Translations under genes and position numbers: made by a program
NCBI RefSeq assembly: GCF_003545875.1
Contig: NZ_QHCS01000001.1
Span: 62,001-126,000, forward strand
DNA length: 64,000 nucleotides
From: Leptospira stimsonii
Lineage (GTDB): Bacteria; Spirochaetota; Leptospiria; Leptospirales; Leptospiraceae
Direction of reading: 5' to 3'
In this document: positions 34,217 to 43,962 of the stretch, in pieces
Numbering within the stretch: position 1 is the first letter of the stretch
Layout: each line of letters opens with the position of its first letter
Notes under the pieces: model-generated
The model's database searches: none
Seen by the model: only the letters and a program-made list of their open reading frames with translations
Told to the model about the DNA's origin: nothing

Positions 34217-34635
34217 TCATTCTTTCGCTACCAAAGAAGAATGCAGAGTAAAAGAAACCACTCCGTCTTCCGCTGTTACGAGGTTCGATCAGAATATGGA
34301 TCCGGAAATTCGTCCGCCCGTTTTTAGAAAGAACGATCTCTTATGCAAAGAAAAGTAACATTCCGATCCTTTTCCTAGGTTCGGTCCGTTCTTTTGCTCA
34401 AACCATTTCCCCGTATGAGATAGCGATTCTCACAAGCATACCACTTATCTCCTCGTTGGAAATGAAAAATTGCAATCTGTTCGTCTCCAACTTTGGCGAA
34501 CGTTCCCCTGTCTTGCAAGATTTCGGAGATCGGATCGGTTTCGATCCCTATTTTTTCCAGTACCCTAAACAGAGGATCCATACCTGAACGGCTCGATTCA
34601 AAAACCACTTTAAGAAATCGAATTTCAGTTTTCAA
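34217..34635 (-). pseudogene. Decayed nitrite reductase small subunit (NirD-like)
   Basis: The first part (34375-34635, TTG start) reads ISEILQDRGTFAKVGDEQIA then IFHFQRGDKWYACENRYLI, the start of a NirD/Rieske-like fold, and then stops at GLSKRTDRT. Two bases out of frame, the C-terminal half is still readable: ECYFSLHKRSFFLKTG, matching the ASPLHKRxFxLxTG signature of NirD, then an in-frame TGA and LVTAEDGVVSFTL ending at 34217. So at least one frameshift and one nonsense change break the gene. NirD partners NirB in NAD(P)H-dependent nitrite reduction. It heads the Moco operon, 17 bases before moaA. Confidence 0.65.
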
Positions 34636-35002
34636 AATCCTATCTATAATTCTTCAAAGAAATGAAGATGACTCTTTCCATCTTCATTTCTTATATAAGA
34701 ATTTTTGAAGCTACTTTCAACCTGCTACTTTTGCGAAGAATCCATCTTTTTTCGAATCGTAACTCCTTTGATGAATTCAAAAATCGAAATTCGACCTTTT
34801 CTTTTATCCTTGTAAAAATAGCCTATTTTTAAACTATAGTTATACAGCGTGTCTTATCTACGCAGACACAAAATATCTCCTGATTCCAGCCTTCCTCTCG
34901 TTTTAATTGGCTTTTTGATCTTCCGGATAGTTCATCTTGAAAATTCAAAGTATTAGAGGTTCCCGGAATATGGGATGATTCAATACTTTGAAAGGAACAT
35001 CT
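34636..35002 (+). other. Leader region of the DEAD-box helicase gene
   Basis: About 367 bases without an ORF. Possible promoter boxes are TTGTAA (34810-34815) and TATAGT (34835-34840), though 19 bases apart. If correct, the mRNA has a 150-base leader ending in the hairpin listed next. The left part should also hold the start signals of the minus-strand nirD/moa operon. Confidence 0.4.
34944..34992 (+). promoter_or_regulatory. Hairpin reaching the ribosome site of the DEAD-box helicase gene
   Basis: TTCAAAGTATT (34944-34954) pairs perfectly with AATACTTTGAA (34982-34992) around a 27-base loop. The right arm ends in the AAAGGAA ribosome site (34990-34996) before the ATG at 35003, so the folded RNA could limit translation. 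Confidence 0.5.
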
Positions 35003-36526
35003 ATGAAGAAACTCAAGTTTAGTGAACTAAACTTATCCACCGAAATCCAAAATGCGATCGCTGAAATGGGATACGAAGAAGCGTCACCAATTCAATCGGA
35101 CGCAATTCCAGTCATCTTAAAAGGAAAAGATATCATCGGACACGCGCAAACAGGTACGGGTAAAACCGCCGCGTTCGCAATTCCGACGATCGAAAAGTTG
35201 GAAGTAAATTCCAAGAGTCTGCAAGCGTTGATCCTCTGCCCGACTAGAGAACTCGTGATCCAAGTCAGCGAACAATTTAGAAAGCTGATGAAGTACAAAG
35301 GTAACTTTGAGGTTGTCCCGATCTACGGCGGACAGGAAATCGACAGACAATTACGAGCTCTGAGAAAAAATCCTCAGATCGTAATCGCAACCCCAGGGAG
35401 AATGATGGATCACATGAGACGCGGTTCCATTCGTCTGGATGAGATCAAGATCGTCGTGTTGGACGAAGCCGATGAAATGTTGGATATGGGATTTAGAGAT
35501 GATATGGAGATCATCCTAAAAGACACTCCGGCAGAACGTCAGACAATCATGTTTTCCGCAACGATGACCGACGACATCTTGAATATGATGAAACGTTTTC
35601 AAAAAAGTCCTCAGATTATCGACGTAACACATCAGAAACTCAGCGCTCCGAAAATCGAACAAATCTACTTTGAAATTCAAGAAAGTGCGAAGGGAGAAGC
35701 CCTTGCAAGATTGATCGAGCACAGAAACATCAAACTCGCTCTCGTCTTTTGCAATACAAAAGCTCAAGTCGACACATTGGTCGAGCTGTTAAAATCACGC
35801 GGATATTTTGCGGAAGGTCTTCACGGAGATCTCAACCAAAAACAAAGAGACAAAGTGATGAACGGGTTTCGTAACGGAACCATCGAGATTCTAGTAGCGA
35901 CCGACGTAGCTGGAAGAGGAATCGACGTGAATAACGTGGAAGCGGTTTTCAACTATGATCTGCCGAGAGACGGGGAAGACTACGTTCATAGAATCGGAAG
36001 AACGGGAAGAGCCGGTAAAAAAGGAATCGCATTCTCTTTCATTGTGGGAAAACAAATCTACAATCTCAAAAAAATCGAGCGTGCGAACGGCGTAAAAATC
36101 GAACCCGGAAAAATTCCTACGTTAGACGATCTTGAGGAAACTAAAATTCATTCTTATACCGCAAAAATCAGAGGGCTCGTAGACGCGGGACATTTGAGCG
36201 AATATGTGAATCAGATCGAAAGGTTGATGGGAACCGAATACACGGCTCTTGATATCGCCGCGGCACTTTTCAAACTTACGATTCACAAAGAAAGCGGCAC
36301 TTTCGATCCGAGCATCAAATTCGAAGCGGAACAACGTTTCGACGACAGAAAACCTTCGCGTAAATCAGGCGGTTACAATCGGGATCGAAGCTATTCCGGA
36401 AGATCGAGTGGGGGCGGTTCCGGAGGAGGCTCGCGTTCCAAGTTCGGCGGAGGCGGCGGTAGGAGCGGTGGTGGAGACCGAAACAAAAAATCGGGTTCAC
36501 CACCTTACAAAGCAAAGAAGAAATAA
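35003..36526 (+). CDS. DEAD-box ATP-dependent RNA helicase with Gly-rich tail
   Basis: 507 residues. All core motifs are in order: Q motif (YEEASPIQSDAIP), AQTGTGKT, PTRELVIQ, TPGRMMDH, DEAD, SAT, and HRIGRTGRAGKKG. After the two RecA-like domains (to about 370) come a helical region of about 75 residues like that in CsdA/DeaD and a basic, Gly-rich tail (SGGGSGGGSRSKFGGGGG) for RNA binding. It unwinds short RNA duplexes, likely in ribosome assembly, decay or cold adaptation. The start is the ATG at 35003 with AAAGGAA before it, not a TTG at 34988. Single gene with a structured leader and a terminator. Confidence 0.94.
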   Translation: MKKLKFSELNLSTEIQNAIAEMGYEEASPIQSDAIPVILKGKDIIGHAQTGTGKTAAFAIPTIEKLEVNSKSLQALILCPTRELVIQVSEQFRKLMKYKGNFEVVPIYGGQEIDRQLRALRKNPQIVIATPGRMMDHMRRGSIRLDEIKIVVLDEADEMLDMGFRDDMEIILKDTPAERQTIMFSATMTDDILNMMKRFQKSPQIIDVTHQKLSAPKIEQIYFEIQESAKGEALARLIEHRNIKLALVFCNTKAQVDTLVELLKSRGYFAEGLHGDLNQKQRDKVMNGFRNGTIEILVATDVAGRGIDVNNVEAVFNYDLPRDGEDYVHRIGRTGRAGKKGIAFSFIVGKQIYNLKKIERANGVKIEPGKIPTLDDLEETKIHSYTAKIRGLVDAGHLSEYVNQIERLMGTEYTALDIAAALFKLTIHKESGTFDPSIKFEAEQRFDDRKPSRKSGGYNRDRSYSGRSSGGGSGGGSRSKFGGGGGRSGGGDRNKKSGSPPYKAKKK

Positions 36527-36557
36527 GGATTTCTGAAACCAAAAAGAAACGTTCAAA

Positions 36558-36590
36558 CCTCGTCCTTAAGAAGACGGGGTTTTTTCTTTT
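36558..36590 (+). terminator. Rho-independent terminator after the DEAD-box helicase gene
   Basis: CCTCGTC (36558-36564) pairs with GACGGGG (36573-36579), followed by TTTTTTCTTTT. Confidence 0.88.
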
Positions 36591-36871
36591 TGGAATTCCT
36601 ATAAATGGAATTCTTTGATTCCGATTCGATCGAAATAAGAATCTCCGAAATCCTTTGACCAACGGACTTCAAGTCCACAATCAAGTGTTTTTCAGGAATC
36701 TATAGTTTGTCGGAACAAGTGGATGGACCAAAAATTCTCTTGAAATCCTCAATACCTTTCCAAAGGCGAAGTTCTCAAAATCCACTTTCCCACCAAAAAT
36801 CTACTTGGAAGCGACGGATTTTTGCCGAAGATTTAAGGAGAATCCCGCTCTTCCATCAACGATTCGAGAAT

Positions 36872-38206
<1,335 letters not shown>

Positions 38207-38208
38207 AT

Positions 38209-39006
38209 TCAAGTCACTCTCGCTCTTCTTAAAAGTTTGTCCAATAACGAAGGCGAGAATCGGCTGATCCAAAATGCAAAAAGCTCCCGAAACTGAGAAG
38301 GATAACAGTCTCTCTTTCCGGACTCGATCGCCTTTAAAATTCGATCAGCGACAACTTCAGTAGAAAGTCCGTTCTTAATTCCTTCATCCATAATTCCATA
38401 GGCGGAACCGTCCGATGACAAAGCCTTCACCGAAATATCGGTCTTCACATAACCCGGAGAAACAGTCATAACGTGCATTCCGCCGTTAAAAGTTTCGAGC
38501 CGAATGCTATCCATAAACGCTTGAACGGCGTGTTTGCTCGCCGCATAACCCGAACGATACGGAGTGGCGAATCTTCCTTGTAACGAAGATATTGCCACAA
38601 AATGACCTTGATTTTGTCTGAGTTCCGCTTCACAAAGTTTGAAAAGATTGACAAGCGGATAAAAATTTACCTCCATTAGACTTTCATAAACTTTCATCTC
38701 GGTTTCTCTTGCAAGGGCACGCATACTAATACCGGCGCTATGAATGATTCCGTCGATTTGTCGGACTTTCTTTCTAAAATCTTCCGTAATTTTTTTGAGT
38801 TGAGAAGAATCGGAAACGTCACCTGGAAAAGTGAATACCTTATCGGGAAACTCGGCCTTGTCTTTTAATTCTTTTAAAAGCTCTTTTCTTCGAGCGATCG
38901 CACCTACGATTGCGCCCTTTTTGTTGAGATCCAGAACGAGAGCCTTTCCGATCCCGGAACTGGCACCGGTAACAAGAAACGATTTTTCCAAAAAGAAGGA
39001 CGTCAT
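38209..39006 (-). CDS. Short-chain dehydrogenase/reductase
   Basis: 265-residue SDR. Cofactor-binding TGASSGIG (about 14-21), HSAG in place of NNAG, the Ser of ISSLQG and the catalytic YAASK (Tyr and Lys) are all present, and VSPGYVKTDI follows. A RR pair (IARRKELL) after the second strand suggests NADP(H). The C-terminal about 40 residues include a short hydrophobic stretch (ELFAFWISRF), as in membrane-linked DHRS7-like SDRs. It converges with the FGE-like gene, only two bases apart. The substrate is unknown. Confidence 0.92.
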   Translation of the reverse strand: MTSFFLEKSFLVTGASSGIGKALVLDLNKKGAIVGAIARRKELLKELKDKAEFPDKVFTFPGDVSDSSQLKKITEDFRKKVRQIDGIIHSAGISMRALARETEMKVYESLMEVNFYPLVNLFKLCEAELRQNQGHFVAISSLQGRFATPYRSGYAASKHAVQAFMDSIRLETFNGGMHVMTVSPGYVKTDISVKALSSDGSAYGIMDEGIKNGLSTEVVADRILKAIESGKRDCYPSQFRELFAFWISRFSPSLLDKLLRRARVT

Positions 39007-39170
39007 ATCTAAGCAGAACAGAAGATAATAAGAAAGGCAAAAAAAGCAATTGAAAATAAGCGTAAAAAATTCTTTAGGGAATCGTGTGTTCTAAAAAGAT
39101 GAACTTACAAGAATTCGGTAGGCCACTTTTTAAAAAAGATTCCTCCGAATAATGCGAGGTTTGGATAAGC

Positions 39171-39792
39171 ATGTTACAGGAAATCAAAGATAGAATTCGA
39201 TTTAGAAATACGGATTTTCAAAGAAACTATGAAAGTCGATACTATTGGTTTCCGGAAGAATCTCCTCCGTTTTGTATCATTGAAGTAAACCAATACGATC
39301 CCTATCACGATATGACTCTTTATCTTGAAGTCGATTTGACTACGATGAAAATCGTAAAATCTGGAGTCGAAGAAAAGAGGGTTCCCTACGAAACCTGTCC
39401 GGTCGCGATCCGAAACTACGATTATCTAGTCGGCGAAGAGATGTCTTATTCGAAACTGATGAGCCGTTTTCCTGCGGATAAAACCATGGGTTGTCTTCAC
39501 ATCAACGAATTGATTCAAAATGCGGCGATGAATTTCCATTCAGCTTATGCTTTTTACTTAAAAGAAAGAAACTTTCCAGCGCAATTCGACGAGTACAAAA
39601 TGTATGAAGGAGAGCTACCGGCCAGGGAAAGAAGGGAAATCGGACGTCATTGGTGGATGAAAGACAGAGGAGTTAAGAATTCCTGTTATTCTTTTTCTTC
39701 CCGCCATGAAAAACCGGAACTCAAAGAAAAAGTGAAACATCTTGACAGTATCACTGCGATGATGGTAAAAGAATTCAAGAAGTCGCGAAGAG

Positions 39793-39803
<11 letters not shown>
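39171..39803 (+). CDS. DUF2889-like protein
   Basis: 210 residues matching the DUF2889 family pattern: a beta-rich first half with YLEVDLTTMKIVKSGVE, then PYETCPVAIRNYDYLVGEEM and MGCLHINELIQNAAMNFHSA, where the Cys-x-His in the GCLHINEL helix is the family mark. A His/Trp segment (GRHWWMKDRGVKNSCYSFS) follows. The function is unknown; conserved Cys and His suggest metal binding. No signal or membrane segment. It overlaps the small Cys-rich gene at 39793 by 11 bases, so the two are likely expressed together. Confidence 0.82.
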
Positions 39804-40021
<218 letters not shown>

Positions 40022-40069
40022 TTTCTAAAACTCTTGCCCTATCGTTTCCCATCTGCACTGTGTCCTCGG

Positions 40070-41017
40070 ATGGCTCATTTCGTATTAATTCCAGTTTGTC
40101 TTTTTGCCGGTTGGTTACTCAAACGAGGGGGAATTCTTCCGGAAAATTCCGGTCACGTTCTCGGAACTTTCGTAATCTACGTTTCCCTGCCCGTGCTCAT
40201 TTTAGCGAACGTTCCGGCGATGCTTTTGGAGATTTCCTTCGTTTATTTAGCGCTCATGCCTTGGTTTGTGTTCGGAATATCGATCCTCTTCTTTTACTTT
40301 GCGGGCAAATTCTTTCGATGGACTTTGGAGACCAGAATTGCAGTGACTCTCTGTTGCGGACTGGGAAACACTTCCTTTGTCGGACTTCCGGTTTTACGAA
40401 TGTTTTACGGAGAAGAAGTTACCAATGCGGTCTTAATCGCGGATCAATTCGGAACATTTCTCTGTTTGGCGATTCCGGGATTTATCCTCGCGGTCCGCTA
40501 CTTACCCGAAAATGAAAAAAGAAACGATAAAAAACTCTTCGTGCCCATCCTGAAAAAGCTCTTTAGTTTCCCACCGTTTCTTGCTTTACTTTTTTCGTTT
40601 TTCCTAAGACTTTTCACAATCCCGGAAGAACTCCATTCCGTGTTTCGAATTTTGGGAGATACATTGGTACCAATTGCTTTAATCACGGTCGGATTTCAAT
40701 TGCGACTTCCCGATCAAAATTCTCAAAAAGGAGAATCGGAATCCCATTATGGAAGCGCCCTTGCAATCGGACTCCTTTACAAATTGCTTTTTGCGCCGAT
40801 TTTAATATTTCTTTGTTATTACTTTCTGAAAGTAAGCCCGAAACATACGAAGGTTGCGGTATTGGAAGCGGGAATGGCTCCGATGATCACCGCGTCGATC
40901 GTTTCGCTTCAGATGGGATTTCGACCCATCCTTTCGGCGGCGTTTCCTGGAATCGGACTTCTATTCTCCGTTCCTACCTTATTTCTACTCTATATTCTTT
41001 TGGAGAATTTTTTCTGA
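40070..41017 (+). CDS. AEC (auxin efflux carrier) family transporter
   Basis: 315 residues with about ten hydrophobic segments in two inverted halves, typical of AEC transporters. Family traits are an N-terminal LIPVCLFAGWLLKRGGILP, VSLPVLILANVP in helix 2, GLGNTSFVGLPV in helix 4, and LGDTLVPIALITVGFQL and LEAGMAPMITASIVS in the second half. Such carriers export or exchange small organic acids or related compounds; the substrate is unknown. ATG 40070 is chosen because earlier in-frame ATG 40034 lies almost on the tRNA end. The stop overlaps the ankyrin gene start as CTGA. Confidence 0.86.
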   Translation: MAHFVLIPVCLFAGWLLKRGGILPENSGHVLGTFVIYVSLPVLILANVPAMLLEISFVYLALMPWFVFGISILFFYFAGKFFRWTLETRIAVTLCCGLGNTSFVGLPVLRMFYGEEVTNAVLIADQFGTFLCLAIPGFILAVRYLPENEKRNDKKLFVPILKKLFSFPPFLALLFSFFLRLFTIPEELHSVFRILGDTLVPIALITVGFQLRLPDQNSQKGESESHYGSALAIGLLYKLLFAPILIFLCYYFLKVSPKHTKVAVLEAGMAPMITASIVSLQMGFRPILSAAFPGIGLLFSVPTLFLLYILLENFF

Positions 41018-42117
41018 CCGATTTTTCTGAATCACTGATCGACCTTTTTTCCGCTGTCAAAACCGGAAAGAATGAAGAAATAGCAAGGCTCCTTTCCGAA
41101 ATGGAAGGAGAAGAAGTCCTAACCGATTGGTTGAAAAACTATAGGGACAACTACGGCTCCGGAGTTCTTTCTTGGGCGGTTAAGAATTTGGATTTGGAAG
41201 CGATCGAACTTCTTTTGGAAGCGGGTGCCGATCCCGACGAAACCAATTCTCGCGGAGAAACTCCTTTGTTAACCTCCTTGGATCTTGGAAATGAAGACTT
41301 GATTCGAAGGTTTTTAGATGCGGGCGCAGATTGTGGTAAAAAGGATTTTGCAGGTAACACTCCGCTTACAAAAGCAGTGAGTACCGGAAATATGGAAATC
41401 GTGGAATCGGTCTATGAAAACGAAGAACCTCGTCCCGACCTTGAAGAAAGAAACGGAGAAGGTTATACTCCTCTACTTCTTGCAGTCGATCTCGGACATT
41501 TCTTCATCGTAGAATATCTCTTGAACCAAGACGCGGATTTTCTGAAAAAAAACTCGGAAGGAAGAACCGTTCTTCATCTCACATCTCTTCACAATGATTT
41601 TGAAATCTTGGATTTGTTTTTGGAAAGGGAAGATAGTAAATCCATATTAGAAAATCGTGATGCGGATGGAAACACGGCACTCTTACTCGCGGCGTCGCAC
41701 GATAGCGTAGAATGTCTTGAAAGACTTCTTATTATCGGAGCCGATCCACTTAAGATCAATTCATCCGGGAAAACGGGTTTAGAGGAAGCGGAAAGACAGA
41801 AATACCATCACGTAGTGAAGATCCTGAAGAAAGTTTTAGTAGAGCGTCTATTCGAAGCGGCAAAAACGGGGGACGAGGATCTTTGTAAGACAATTCTCCG
41901 GCTTGATATTTCTCCGAACTCCATCGACCTCGATGGAAACACACCTCTTCACGTTGCCGTGATTCAGGATCAAGTTTCGATCGTCCGACTTCTATTCGAA
42001 GAAAACGCCTCTCCGTTCTTAAAAAACTTAGAAGGAAAATCCGCGTTGGATCTTGCAAAAGAAGCCGAAAAACAAGAACTCGTTCAAATTTTAGAACCGG
42101 AACCTGAGAAAGAATAG
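41014..42117 (+). CDS. Ankyrin-repeat protein, probable CTG start
   Basis: About 367 residues. At least seven ankyrin repeats can be read: for example GVLSWAVKNLDLEAIELLLEAGADP, NTPLTKAVSTGNMEIVE, YTPLLLAVDLGHFFIVEYLL, RTVLHLTSLHNDFEILDLFL, NTALLLAASHDSVECLERLL and NTPLHVAVIQDQVSIVRLLF, a protein-binding scaffold. No signal peptide. There is no ATG, GTG or TTG near the domain start. CTG at 41014 has GGAG eight bases upstream and overlaps the AEC stop as CTGA, so it is the best start. Alternatives are a start much further upstream inside the AEC gene or the first ATG well inside the repeats. Confidence 0.8.
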   Translation: MTDFSESLIDLFSAVKTGKNEEIARLLSEMEGEEVLTDWLKNYRDNYGSGVLSWAVKNLDLEAIELLLEAGADPDETNSRGETPLLTSLDLGNEDLIRRFLDAGADCGKKDFAGNTPLTKAVSTGNMEIVESVYENEEPRPDLEERNGEGYTPLLLAVDLGHFFIVEYLLNQDADFLKKNSEGRTVLHLTSLHNDFEILDLFLEREDSKSILENRDADGNTALLLAASHDSVECLERLLIIGADPLKINSSGKTGLEEAERQKYHHVVKILKKVLVERLFEAAKTGDEDLCKTILRLDISPNSIDLDGNTPLHVAVIQDQVSIVRLLFEENASPFLKNLEGKSALDLAKEAEKQELVQILEPEPEKE

Positions 42118-42310
42118 TTTCCAAAAGAAAATTCGATTCTTCCAATCTTAGAATCATCCTTGTTCCGAAAAATCAACGAACCGAAAAAACTTCTTGAAAA
42201 CGAACTTAAAGTCCGTCTGAGATAGAATTTCGGAAGAACTTCATTTCTTTTTGCGGAAAAGCCAAAAAACAAATCACTGTTAGTTGATTATTTTTCGAGA
42301 AGAAACGATT

Positions 42311-42865
42311 TTAAAACTTCGCGATTAACGAATCCAAAAGTTCGGACGGATCCTCGGAAATGACAAGCGCGTTCTTAGTTGACGGATCCATAAATCCGTC
42401 GGTCACCATTCGATCCAATTGTTTGAAGAGATGATCGAAATAGCCATTTGTATTCAGCAATCCCAAAGGTTTTGAGATGAGTTTGAGTTGATTCCAAGTC
42501 GTGATTTCCACGAGTTCATCCAGAGTTCCAATTCCGCCGGGAAGGGCGATAAAACCGGCGGACTTTTCATACATTCTAAACTTTCTCTCGTGCATGGAAG
42601 AAACGATCATCATATCTTTCACACGATCGTGTTTGATTTCCTTTACAGTCAAAAAGTCGGGAATGATTCCGGAAACGGATCCGCCCTTGTCAAGGACTGC
42701 ATCTGCGATCGTTCCCATGAGTCCGCAGGAGGCACCTCCGTAAACGAGATCGAGATTCTTTTCAACGAGAAGGGATCCGAGTTCCTGCGCGACTTTCGTA
42801 TAGATGGGATTGTTACCGTTGCGAGAACCGCAAAAAACACAAACAGCTGACTTGGTAAAATTCAT
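42311..42865 (-). CDS. LOG family protein (cytokinin riboside monophosphate phosphoribohydrolase-like, TIGR00730)
   Basis: 184 residues with the Rossmann-like fold of the LOG family: VCVFCGSRNGNNP at the start, LVYGGASCGLMG, SMHERKFRMYEKSAGFIALP and the diagnostic PGGIGTLDE (near residue 109-117). LOG enzymes split a nucleoside monophosphate to release the base and ribose-5-phosphate; many bacterial members act on AMP. Normal length. A short gap (42 bases) separates it from the CDF gene upstream on the same strand, so the two may share a transcript. Confidence 0.92.
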   Translation of the reverse strand: MNFTKSAVCVFCGSRNGNNPIYTKVAQELGSLLVEKNLDLVYGGASCGLMGTIADAVLDKGGSVSGIIPDFLTVKEIKHDRVKDMMIVSSMHERKFRMYEKSAGFIALPGGIGTLDELVEITTWNQLKLISKPLGLLNTNGYFDHLFKQLDRMVTDGFMDPSTKNALVISEDPSELLDSLIAKF

Positions 42866-42907
42866 AATCTCTCTTTTTTAGTTCTATTCAATAAGACTTT
42901 TCAGAAT

Positions 42908-43843
42908 TCAAATTCCCTTGCTATTTTCACTTTCATTCTCGATCAACGGAACGGAATGAATCCAAACTTCAATCGAAGGAAATTCCAATTTTAATCTCTC
43001 TTCGACGGAATCGGTAATATTTTTGATTTTAGCAAGAGTCAAATTTCCCGGCATAGAAAGATGAAATTCTAAAATATGTAAATCGCCGACTGAGCGCGTC
43101 CGGAGTTTTTGAAATCCAAAAACTTCCGGTTTAAATTCCTGAATGATCCGAGCGATGGAAGGACGATAAAAATGAGATACGTCCTTATCCATCAAGATAT
43201 CCACACTCGAACGAAAAATCCTAGCACTACTCCAGATCACATAGAGTGCAATGAGCGAACCTACGATAAAATCGATCTGGATCGTTCCTGTGATTCTCAC
43301 AACGATCAAAGAAAGAATCACGGCGCCGTTACTCAAAATATCGGAAGAATAATGAACGCTGTCAGCAGAGATAACGAGAGAACCCGTTTTTCGCAGAACG
43401 TATCGTTGATACAAAACGAGAAAAATGGTAAGGCCCAAGGAAAAAACCATTACGACGATTCCAGGGAGATCCTGAATTTCTTTCGGAGGATCAAAAAAAG
43501 AATGAACCGCTTTGTAAAGAATCAAAGAACCGGAAAGAAAGATAAATAAACTTTGGAGAAGTCCCGCGATCGCTTCCGCTTTTCCATGACCGTATCGATG
43601 GTCTTCGTCGGCGGGTTTGGAAGCTACCAGGATCGCAAATAAATTGATCAGAGAAGTTAAAAAGTCGAGACCACTATCTGTAGCGGACGCCCAGACCGCG
43701 ATGGAATCCGTCCACCATCCCGTTCCCGACTTGAAGATCAGGAGAGTTCCGGAAACCAAGAGCGCGAGAATCGAGGCCCTTTTTTTCAGAAGCAGATTTT
43801 TCTCATCGGATTGTGCTCGGATCATTTCTGTTTCTAAGGTCAT
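42908..43843 (-). CDS. Cation diffusion facilitator (CDF) metal exporter
   Basis: 311 residues with six hydrophobic segments and a soluble C-terminal domain (from about 215). The metal-site residues are present: ATDSGLDF in helix 2, HRYGHGKAEA between helices 2 and 3, and SADSVHYSSDILSN in helix 5 (the DxxHxxSD type). These proteins use the proton gradient to remove Zn2+, Fe2+, Mn2+ or Co2+. The start is uncertain: the first ATG touches AAAGGAG directly, and a second ATG at 43825 is 18 bases further. Upstream of the LOG gene. Confidence 0.92.
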   Translation of the reverse strand: MTLETEMIRAQSDEKNLLLKKRASILALLVSGTLLIFKSGTGWWTDSIAVWASATDSGLDFLTSLINLFAILVASKPADEDHRYGHGKAEAIAGLLQSLFIFLSGSLILYKAVHSFFDPPKEIQDLPGIVVMVFSLGLTIFLVLYQRYVLRKTGSLVISADSVHYSSDILSNGAVILSLIVVRITGTIQIDFIVGSLIALYVIWSSARIFRSSVDILMDKDVSHFYRPSIARIIQEFKPEVFGFQKLRTRSVGDLHILEFHLSMPGNLTLAKIKNITDSVEERLKLEFPSIEVWIHSVPLIENESENSKGI

Positions 43844-43962
43844 CTCCTTTCTTTATTTTCTGGGGAGAGAATTCTGTAATGTTTTTCTTTTTCCTCTTTT
43901 AGGAAAAAAATGTTTGAATTTCGAATCCTATCGTCTTATCTAACTCTCACTCTTAAAATTAT

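Noticed and set aside
34201..34374. Moco riboswitch before moaA
   Set aside because: This stretch is better explained as the decayed end of nirD; no riboswitch pattern could be drawn with confidence.
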